From contig CAMNHD010000019.1 of assembly GCA_946538875.1 (NCBI GenBank), forward strand, positions 1 through 11,932: a stretch of 11,932 bases of DNA, in the 5' to 3' direction. Each line of letters opens with the position of its first letter. The first letter of the stretch is position 1. Shown piece after piece: positions 1 through 5,183 of this stretch. Source of the DNA: an uncultured Treponema sp. (GTDB lineage: Bacteria > Spirochaetota > Spirochaetia > Treponematales > Treponemataceae). The notes beneath the pieces are model-generated. The model was not told where the DNA came from, did not search any database, and saw only the letters and a program-made list of their open reading frames with translations. The translations under genes and the position numbers were made by a program.

Positions 1-190
1 TTTTAGGTGCAAGCTTACGGAGCACTGCTGTGAGTTCATCTTCTGAAAGTCCTGCCATTTTTGCGACAGGAAGCATGGCGTGAACCTTGGTGTTCACTTT
101 GTTTACGTTCTGACCACCCTTTCCACCACTGCGGGCAAAGGTGAATTCTGTCCCGGAGATGATTGCCTGGTGAAGTTTTTCTTTATCCAT
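1..190 (-). CDS. arfB: ArfB/ICT1-like peptidyl-tRNA hydrolase (ribosome rescue), N-terminal part, runs off the left edge
   Basis: Reading the minus strand from the ATG at 190-188 gives 63 uninterrupted codons and then leaves the window. The protein starts MDKEKLHQAI. At residues 20-36 it carries RSGGKGGQNVNKVNTKV, the release-factor catalytic GGQ motif (residues 25-27) followed by the NVNKVNTKVH stretch typical of the family. Release factors RF1 and RF2 have a long domain before GGQ. Here GGQ is about 25 residues from the start, which fits the stand-alone ArfB (YaeJ)/ICT1 rescue hydrolases. In that family the enzyme enters the A site of ribosomes stalled on truncated mRNA and hydrolyses the peptidyl-tRNA. 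The basic C-terminal tail that binds the mRNA channel would lie outside the window and cannot be checked. No Shine-Dalgarno sequence precedes the ATG. The gene is divergent from the tocopherol-cyclase-like gene at 338. A short RF-like protein of another role (RF-H or PrfH type) is less likely. Confidence 0.9.
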   Translation of the reverse strand, partial: MDKEKLHQAIISGTEFTFARSGGKGGQNVNKVNTKVHAMLPVAKMAGLSEDELTAVLRKLAPK

Positions 191-199
191 TATATATGG

Positions 200-228
200 A
201 AAATACCATATCCTGGAATATTATTCAA
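200..228 (-). promoter_or_regulatory. Possible promoter of the arfB-like gene, very close to the ATG
   Basis: On the minus strand TTGAAT (228-223) is followed after 17 bp by TATTTT (205-200), each matching four of six consensus bases. The -10 ends nine bases before the ATG at 190, so transcription would start about 2-3 nt upstream of it. AT-rich DNA could produce such a match by chance. Confidence 0.35.
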
Positions 229-238
229 TTCCACAGGA
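211..238. repeat. Imperfect inverted repeat in the divergent intergenic region
   Basis: TCCTGGAAT (211-219) pairs with ATTCC-AC-AGGA (228-238): nine base pairs with a two-base bulge and an eight-base spacer. It overlaps the proposed -35 of the arfB-like promoter, so it could be a protein-binding site. This is inference only. Confidence 0.35.
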
Positions 239-268
239 AAGAAGTTACAGTTTGACCTGATGTGTAAC

Positions 269-297
269 TCGACAAAGCGACTTTGTGGGGATATAAT
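269..297 (+). promoter_or_regulatory. Sigma-70-type promoter of the tocopherol-cyclase-like gene, with a palindrome in the spacer
   Basis: TCGACA (269-274, five of six matches to TTGACA) is separated by exactly 17 bp from a perfect TATAAT (292-297). Predicted initiation near 304 leaves a leader of about 35 nt with a good Shine-Dalgarno sequence. A perfect 6-bp inverted repeat with a 3-bp centre, ACAAAGCGACTTTGT (272-286), overlaps the end of the -35 and most of the spacer. This is the position expected for a repressor operator. Confidence 0.7.
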
Positions 298-337
298 TTA
301 AAAGTCAAAAACGTGCGTATCGGATTAAGGGGAATTT

Positions 338-1480
338 ATGAGACATTTTAACACACATGATTTGAAGCGTAACTCCTGTATGCTCGATGGAAAATTTGCC
401 AAAAGGGGCTATGACTGGTGGTGGCATTCTTTTACTGCAATTGACGATGCAGACGGTGAGGAAGTGCCCTTCTTTGTGGAGTTTTTTCTCTGCAATCCGG
501 CACTTGGCGGCACTAAGGCCGTGCTTGGCCAGAGCGCGGAATCTAAGAAAAATGGACAAAAACCTTCTTATTTAATGGTCAAGGCCGGCTGTTGGGGAAA
601 AAATAAAAAGCAGCTGCACAGGTTCTTTCCCTGGTCGGAGGTGAGTCTTCATGCGGATGCCCCATATTCAGTCAAGGCAGGGGACTGTTATGCAGACGAC
701 ACCGGGCTCAGGGGCTCTGTGAGTGTCAGTGAGGAGGAGGCTGCCGGACATCCTGAGCTGATGAGCGACTCAGGCTCTATGGAGTGGGACTTGCGTCTGG
801 ATAAGCAGGTGGCGTTCAATGTGGGGTACGGTGCATCTTCTTTGTTCCGCGCACTCAAGGCATTTGAGATGTACTGGCATGCCGAGGGAATGAAGACCCT
901 TGTGAGCGGTTCCATAAAACTTGACGGACGGACTTACACGGTGAAGGGTGAGTCTTCGTTCGGCTATTCTGACAAGAACTGGGGCTCAGGCTTTACTTCT
1001 CCCTGGGTGTGGCTTTCTTCCAACGACCTTGTGAGCAATGTGACCGGCAGGGGGCTTTGTGATTCTGTCTTTGACATAGGGGGCGGCCGTCCGAAGGTCT
1101 TTGGAATTGCCCTGGACCGTAAGCTTTTGAGCGCCTTTTGGTATGAGGGAATGCCTTACGAATTCAACTTCAGTAAATTCTGGACTTTTACCCGCACCAG
1201 GTTTGAATGTACTGAGACTGAAGATGAGATTGTGTGGCATGTGCGGCAGGAAAATCTGCGTGCAGTGATGGAGACCAATGTCACATGCAGAAAGGCGGAC
1301 ATGCTCTGGGTTAATTACGAGGATCCTGACGGCAACAAACGCTTTGACAGGCTGTGGAACGGCGGAAACGGTTCTGGAAATGTAAAGCTTTACAAAAAGG
1401 TCCGCGGTAAGCTGGTTCTGGTGGATGATATACGGGTGGGTCACATCGGCTGCGAATACGGCGAGTTCGGGGTGAACTGA
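338..1480 (+). CDS. Tocopherol-cyclase-like protein (lipocalin-like beta fold), substrate unknown
   Basis: This is a 380-residue protein with no signal peptide or membrane segment, so probably cytoplasmic. The start is supported by AAGGGG at 327-332, five bases before the ATG. Features resembling the tocopherol cyclase/VTE1 Pfam family are the aromatic stretch YDWWWHSF (residues 25-32), KNWG (213-216) followed by PWVWLSSN (222-229), and a C-terminal IGCEYGEFG segment. The family is a lipocalin-like beta structure related to CrtC/AttH-type proteins. In plants and cyanobacteria it closes the chroman ring of vitamin E. Spirochaetes are not known to make tocopherol and the window holds no prenylquinone genes, so the reaction here is open. 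It could act on another hydrophobic molecule or simply bind one. The gene stands alone between the divergent arfB-like gene and alaS. Family assignment rests on motifs, not alignment. Confidence 0.65.
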   Translation: MRHFNTHDLKRNSCMLDGKFAKRGYDWWWHSFTAIDDADGEEVPFFVEFFLCNPALGGTKAVLGQSAESKKNGQKPSYLMVKAGCWGKNKKQLHRFFPWSEVSLHADAPYSVKAGDCYADDTGLRGSVSVSEEEAAGHPELMSDSGSMEWDLRLDKQVAFNVGYGASSLFRALKAFEMYWHAEGMKTLVSGSIKLDGRTYTVKGESSFGYSDKNWGSGFTSPWVWLSSNDLVSNVTGRGLCDSVFDIGGGRPKVFGIALDRKLLSAFWYEGMPYEFNFSKFWTFTRTRFECTETEDEIVWHVRQENLRAVMETNVTCRKADMLWVNYEDPDGNKRFDRLWNGGNGSGNVKLYKKVRGKLVLVDDIRVGHIGCEYGEFGVN

Positions 1481-1485
1481 TGCTT

Positions 1486-1508
1486 CCGGGGCTTGAGACT
1501 AGCCCCGG
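1486..1508 (+). terminator. Strong GC-rich hairpin just after the tocopherol-cyclase-like gene
   Basis: CCGGGGCT (1486-1493) and AGCCCCGG (1501-1508) form a perfect 8-bp stem around a 7-base loop, six bases after the stop codon. The position suits a transcription terminator, but no U-tract follows (the next bases are G-rich). It is therefore not a canonical intrinsic terminator. It may instead be the edge of the repeat element that follows. Confidence 0.4.
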
Positions 1509-1590
1509 GTGGAGGGGCCGCAGGGCGGTGGCGCAAGCCATGGAGGCTGTGCCGGAACCCCGGAACACGGGTTGGCGGTGCAGTGTGCTC
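1497..1590. repeat. GC-rich intergenic repeat, copy A
   Basis: This non-coding stretch aligns with 9661-9762 through shared blocks in the same order: TGGAG, GCAG, GGCGCAA, TGGAGG, CGGAACC, CGGAA and CGGG. A second hairpin lies inside it: AACCC (1556-1560) pairs with GGGTT (1569-1573), flanked by GCC and GGC. It ends in GCGGTGCAGTGTGC (1575-1588), which is identical over 14 bases to the first unit of the tandem array at 11814. It looks like a dispersed, REP-like element. No protein is recognisable in it. Confidence 0.65.
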
Positions 1591-1598
1591 CTGATATA

Positions 1599-1630
1599 TT
1601 GACTAATTTGAGGTATTATTCTACTATAAA
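1599..1630 (+). promoter_or_regulatory. Promoter of alaS, predicting a leaderless or near-leaderless mRNA
   Basis: TTGACT (1599-1604, five of six) is followed by TACTAT (1622-1627, spacer 17) or TATAAA (1625-1630, spacer 20). Either -10 places initiation within a few bases of the ATG at 1636. The bases before the ATG contain no purine-rich Shine-Dalgarno sequence. Confidence 0.55.
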
Positions 1631-1635
1631 CTGTT

Positions 1636-3459
1636 ATGACAGCTAACGAGTTACGTTCCAAATACATTGAGTTTTTTAAGAGCAAGAATCACGCAGAGAT
1701 TTCCGGTCAGTCACTGATTCCGGAAAATGACCCTTCTGTTTTGTTTACTACGGCCGGTATGCATCCGCTGGTTCCGTATCTTCTGGGTGAGCCTCATCCG
1801 TCCGGAACACGTCTTACTGACTACCAGAAGTGTATCCGCACTGGTGACATTGACGAAGTCGGAGATCCGAGCCACCTTACCTGCTTTGAAATGCTTGGCA
1901 ACTGGTCACTGGGTGATTATTTTAAGAAAGAATCAATCTCTTTTTCCTATGAATTCTTGACCAGCCCAAAGTGGCTTGGCCTTGATCCTCGCAAGATTTC
2001 CGTGACTGTCTTTGAGGGGGACGAAAGTGCTCCCCGTGACGATGAAGCGGCAGGTTACTGGAAGGAAAACGGTATGCCGGAGGACAAGATAGCGTATCTT
2101 CCTGCAAGTGACAACTGGTGGGCGGCTGGTCCGACCGGTCCCTGCGGTCCTGACACCGAGATTTTCTACTGGGTTGGTGAAGGGCTTCCTCCTGTGGGGT
2201 CAAACAAAAAGACTGACAGTGCCAACTGGATGGAAATCTGGAACAATGTGTTCATGCAGTTCAACCGCATAGACGAAAAGACTCTGGTCAAGCTGCCTAA
2301 GCAGAATGTCGACACCGGTATGGGCCTTGAGCGCACCAACTGCATCCTGCAGGGAAAAACCAGCGTGTATCTTACCGAGGTTTTCCAGCCGATTATTGCC
2401 GGTATCGAAAGCCTTGCTTCATACAAATACGGCGATGATCCTGAAAAGGACAAGAGTGTCCGCATAATTGCCGACCATGCACGCGCGTCAGTGTTCATCC
2501 TTGGCGACCAGAAGGGTGTGTCTCCAAGCAACGTGGGGGCCGGTTATGTTCTCCGCCGCCTGATCCGCCGTGCTGTACGCCATGGTCTCAAGCTGGGAAT
2601 TGAAAATGAATTCCTTGCAAAGATTGCCGAACCGGTGATTGAGAACTTCAAGGGACCGTATCCTGAGCTTGCAGACAATGCTGAAAAGATTAAGAAGGAA
2701 CTTACTGCCGAAGAAAATAAATTCCGCGACACTCTCAAGAAGGGTGAGGCTGAATTCCAGAAGCTGCTTCCAAACTTGATGAAGAATCCAAAGAAGGAAA
2801 TCTCCGGTAAGGTTGCCTTCCGCCTGTACGACACTTTCGGTTTCCCTGTGGAGCTTACACAGGAACTTGGTGCGGAAAACGGCTTTACTGTGGATATCGA
2901 GGGCTTTAAGGAAGCTGAGAAGAAGCATCAGGAGGCGTCCAAGTCGCTTGATGCGGGTAAGGCCAAGGGTGGTCTTGCGGAGCAGTCTGAGATTACCACA
3001 AAGTATCACACTGCGACCCACCTTCTTCAGCAGGCTCTGGTGGATGTCCTGGGTGACCAGGTTGCCCAGAAGGGGTCCAATATCAACAACGAGCGTATGC
3101 GCTTTGACTTTACCTTTGACCGTCCGATGACTGCGGAAGAGGTCAAGAAGGCTGAGGAAATTGTAAACCAGAAAATCAAGGAAGACCTGCCTGTTACTAT
3201 GGAAGTGATGACTCTTGAGCAGGCCAAGGCTGAGGGTGCACGGGCTCTCTTTGCCAACAAGTACGGCGAAAGCGTCAAGGTTTACACTATCGGCCGTGAC
3301 CCCAAGACTGACTGGTTCAGCAAGGAAGTCTGCGGTGGACCTCATGTGCAGCACACTGCCCAGATTGGCGAGTTCAAGATTGTCAAGGAACAGTCTTCTT
3401 CTGCCGGTGTCCGCCGTATTAGGGCCGTAATTTCCGGCGGGCTGCCTTTGGAAAGTTAG
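1636..3459 (+). CDS. alaS: Alanyl-tRNA synthetase, compact form lacking the C-Ala domain
   Basis: This cytoplasmic enzyme charges tRNA-Ala. The 607 residues compare with about 875 in Escherichia coli. The class II catalytic core is intact: AGMHPLVPYLLGEP (40-53), CFEMLGNWSLGDYFK (83-97), AGPTGPCGPDTEIFYW (164-179), WMEIWNNVFMQFNR (198-211) and VDTGMGLER (225-233). The tRNA-recognition region follows, with HARASVFILGD (281-291) and VLRRLIRRAVRHG (305-317). The editing site has HTATH (458-462) and CGGPH (566-570), the four metal-binding residues that clear Ser/Gly-tRNA-Ala, and then SAGVRRIRAV. The usual beta-barrel with its FYAESGGQxGD motif ahead of the editing core is missing, as is everything after the editing domain, including the oligomerisation and C-Ala domains. 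No frameshift is visible, and shortness is, as I recall, normal for Treponema AlaRS. The standard N-terminus fixes the ATG at 1636. Confidence 0.95.
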   Translation: MTANELRSKYIEFFKSKNHAEISGQSLIPENDPSVLFTTAGMHPLVPYLLGEPHPSGTRLTDYQKCIRTGDIDEVGDPSHLTCFEMLGNWSLGDYFKKESISFSYEFLTSPKWLGLDPRKISVTVFEGDESAPRDDEAAGYWKENGMPEDKIAYLPASDNWWAAGPTGPCGPDTEIFYWVGEGLPPVGSNKKTDSANWMEIWNNVFMQFNRIDEKTLVKLPKQNVDTGMGLERTNCILQGKTSVYLTEVFQPIIAGIESLASYKYGDDPEKDKSVRIIADHARASVFILGDQKGVSPSNVGAGYVLRRLIRRAVRHGLKLGIENEFLAKIAEPVIENFKGPYPELADNAEKIKKELTAEENKFRDTLKKGEAEFQKLLPNLMKNPKKEISGKVAFRLYDTFGFPVELTQELGAENGFTVDIEGFKEAEKKHQEASKSLDAGKAKGGLAEQSEITTKYHTATHLLQQALVDVLGDQVAQKGSNINNERMRFDFTFDRPMTAEEVKKAEEIVNQKIKEDLPVTMEVMTLEQAKAEGARALFANKYGESVKVYTIGRDPKTDWFSKEVCGGPHVQHTAQIGEFKIVKEQSSSAGVRRIRAVISGGLPLES

Positions 3460-3500
3460 CGCTTTCTTTAAGTCGTTTGTAACGTAAAAAAAGCGTGTTT
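3460..3500 (+). terminator. Probable intrinsic terminator of alaS
   Basis: Immediately after the stop codon, CGCTTTCTTTA (3460-3470) pairs with TAAAAAAAGCG (3485-3495) with one mismatch. The loop contains a further small stem, CGTT/AACG (3474-3477 and 3481-3484). The hairpin is followed by a moderately T-rich TGTTTGTTAT. The tract is interrupted by G, so termination may be partial and alaS could read through into the next cluster. Confidence 0.55.
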
Positions 3501-3502
3501 GT

Positions 3503-3508
3503 TATATT
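3503..3508 (+). promoter_or_regulatory. Possible -10 for the foldase-nusB cluster
   Basis: TATATT matches five of six -10 bases and lies between the alaS terminator and the foldase gene. No convincing -35 exists at 16-18 bp upstream; the best is TTGTAA (3477-3482) with a 20-bp spacer. A promoter is expected here if the terminator works. Confidence 0.3.
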
Positions 3509-3566
3509 TATGAATCGCGTCCGGTAGGGTCGGGTGCGGAAAGTTTTGTTTAGAAGAGGAAGTTTT

Positions 3567-4661
3567 ATGAAACGCATAGCTATTGGAATCGCACTTTTGT
3601 TGACTGTCGCGGCATCTGTCTTTGGTCAGGCTAACGACCTTCAGGCACTTGCTGTGGTTAAATTGAATAAGTCTGAAACTATTACTGTAAAACAGCTTAA
3701 GACACGTGCAGCCTTCATGGAAAAACAGTACGAGACTTATGGTGTAAAGCGGACTCTTACTGCTGACGAGCGTTCACAGTTGTTGGACAGCCTGATTCAG
3801 GAAAAACTGATTGCACAGGCTGCTGCAAAGGAAGGTCTTGTTGTGACCGACACTCAGGTGAATGCGGCTTTCCTGAACACTTTTAGCCAGCAGCTTGGAC
3901 AGCAGGTTACAGAGGCTCAGCTTTCTGAAATCATCCAGAAGCAGTTCAACAAGACTCTTGAGGCTTATATCAAGGAAAACACAAGCATGTCTCTTGCCGA
4001 GTACAAGGCTTATCTTAAATCACAGCTGACAGCCCAGCAGTATGTCTATACAAAGAAGCAGAATGACCTTCAGTCTGTTGCCGCAACTGACGAGGAAATC
4101 CGCAATGCCTACAGCCTGAACAAGTCCACCTTTGTCTGGAACGATATGGTCAAGCTTTTTCTGGTTGTTGTTCCAAAGGGATCTGATGCTGTTGCCGCAA
4201 AGACTACAGCCACCAACATTCGCAACCAGTATGTAAAGAGCGCCTCAAGCGAGAATTCCATCAAGAACTCTGAAGACAACGGCAAGAAGTATCAGGCTGG
4301 CAACATTCTTGTGCAGAAGACTGCGGCTCAGGCCCAGCAGCTTGGATGGTCATTTGACAATATCATCAAGCTCTTCGGGGAAAAAGTGGGCTATGTGAGC
4401 GAACTCAGCGACACTTCAACCGACTATCAGTTCTATGCTGTGCAGAAGAAGTATGATGCAAAGATGCTTTCGCTCAGCGACCTTGTTCAGCCGGAGACAA
4501 CTGTAACTGTTTATGATTATATTAAGAACAGTCTGACTACCCAGAAGCAGACCCAGTACTTTGCTAGTGCAGCACAGGAATTGGCCACTGGACTTGACAC
4601 TCCTGCAAATGTTGACCGCAAGAAGACTGGCGCCGACCTTAAAGCGCTCTTGAACTGGTAA
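3567..4661 (+). CDS. SurA/PrsA-like periplasmic foldase (Tpn39b-type)
   Basis: The 364-residue exported protein is predicted to act as a chaperone for envelope proteins. I place the start at the ATG at 3567 rather than the in-frame GTG at 3534. AGAGGA (3555-3560) sits six bases before this ATG, and the protein then begins with a clean signal peptide, MKRIAIGIALLLTVAASVFG, probably cut before QANDL. The N-terminal helical part contains LLDSLIQEKLIAQAAAKEGLVVTDTQVNAAF, the hallmark of SurA N-terminal domains. A later segment (WNDMVKLFLVVVPKG and onward) sits where a parvulin rotamase domain would begin but is too divergent to show rotamase residues. It may therefore be a chaperone without isomerase activity. 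It is Gln- and Lys-rich and ends in LLNW. Position between alaS and nusB matches the T. pallidum tpn39b gene as I recall it. nusB follows after 11 bases, so the two are likely co-transcribed. Confidence 0.75.
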   Translation: MKRIAIGIALLLTVAASVFGQANDLQALAVVKLNKSETITVKQLKTRAAFMEKQYETYGVKRTLTADERSQLLDSLIQEKLIAQAAAKEGLVVTDTQVNAAFLNTFSQQLGQQVTEAQLSEIIQKQFNKTLEAYIKENTSMSLAEYKAYLKSQLTAQQYVYTKKQNDLQSVAATDEEIRNAYSLNKSTFVWNDMVKLFLVVVPKGSDAVAAKTTATNIRNQYVKSASSENSIKNSEDNGKKYQAGNILVQKTAAQAQQLGWSFDNIIKLFGEKVGYVSELSDTSTDYQFYAVQKKYDAKMLSLSDLVQPETTVTVYDYIKNSLTTQKQTQYFASAAQELATGLDTPANVDRKKTGADLKALLNW

Positions 4662-4672
4662 GGTAGGAAGCG

Positions 4673-5161
4673 ATGTCACGAAGAAAAGCACGTGTGTTGG
4701 CGTTTCAGGCCCTGCATTCATATGATGTGGGTGGTCAGAGTCTGGAAGATCTGCTGAAGCTGGATTGGGTGAACTCTTCAAAGGGTGAAGAACCTGCGGA
4801 GGAGGAAGGGGCTGCGGATAATGCTCCGCTAGATTCTGAAACCTCTGATTTTGCACGTATTTTGATTGCCGGGACTATCAACCATCTTCCCGAAATTGAC
4901 GATATGATACGTAAGCACCTGAGTGCTAACTGGGATTTTTCACGCCTGAACAGGGTGAATCTGGCTGTCCTGAGGATGTCGGTTTATTCGCTTTTGTTCC
5001 AGACTGATCTGTCCCCGCTGGTTGTGATTGACGAAGCCATTGCCATTGTAAAGCGATACGGCGATGACAAGGCATTCCGTTTTGTCAATGCAATTCTGGA
5101 TAATATCCGTAAAGAAGTGGAGCAGGATAAAGGGGCTGAAAATCCGGTAAGCGGAGAATAG
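4673..5161 (+). CDS. nusB: Transcription antitermination factor NusB
   Basis: NusB binds boxA RNA with NusE (S10) and promotes processive transcription, especially of rRNA operons. The 162-residue protein begins SRRKARVLAFQALHSYD, the conserved basic N-terminal helix. It continues with NLAVLRMSVYSLLF and ends in the family signature VVIDEAIAIVKRYGDDKAFRFVNAILDNIRKE. It is slightly longer than typical NusB because of an acidic insert (about residues 37-57, rich in E, A and D) after the first helices and an acidic tail. TAGGAAG (4664-4670) is a fair ribosome-binding site. The 11-base gap to the foldase and 22-base gap to the TPR gene suggest one operon, linking envelope-protein folding and transcription genes, a common bacterial arrangement without proven functional coupling. 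Confidence 0.93.
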   Translation: MSRRKARVLAFQALHSYDVGGQSLEDLLKLDWVNSSKGEEPAEEEGAADNAPLDSETSDFARILIAGTINHLPEIDDMIRKHLSANWDFSRLNRVNLAVLRMSVYSLLFQTDLSPLVVIDEAIAIVKRYGDDKAFRFVNAILDNIRKEVEQDKGAENPVSGE

Positions 5162-5183
5162 TTCTTTTTTCCGTCCTGGTCAG

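Noticed and set aside
252..257. TTGACC as the -35 of the gene at 338
   Set aside because: It is 34 bases from the TATAAT, too far. TCGACA at 269-274 has the correct 17-bp spacing.
80..301. A 73-codon plus-strand open frame at the left edge
   Set aside because: It is antisense to the arfB-like gene, whose GGQ motif reads cleanly on the minus strand, and then runs through the promoter region.
1481..1635. T-box riboswitch or other leader ahead of alaS
   Set aside because: No T-box sequence or specifier-type structure is present, and the predicted transcript begins at or beside the ATG. The hairpins upstream belong to the repeat element.
2488..3354. A 288-codon minus-strand open frame inside alaS
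   Set aside because: It is antisense to the strongly conserved AlaRS coding frame, and its length reflects codon bias. No start signal or recognisable product was seen.
3534..3566. GTG start for the foldase, giving an 11-residue longer protein
   Set aside because: It places MRKVLFRRGSF before a complete signal peptide and lacks a ribosome-binding site, while the ATG at 3567 has one.
5162..5170. Intrinsic terminator after nusB, suggested by a run of T
   Set aside because: No stable stem precedes the T-run. The closest pairing is only three bases, and the next gene starts 22 bases after nusB.
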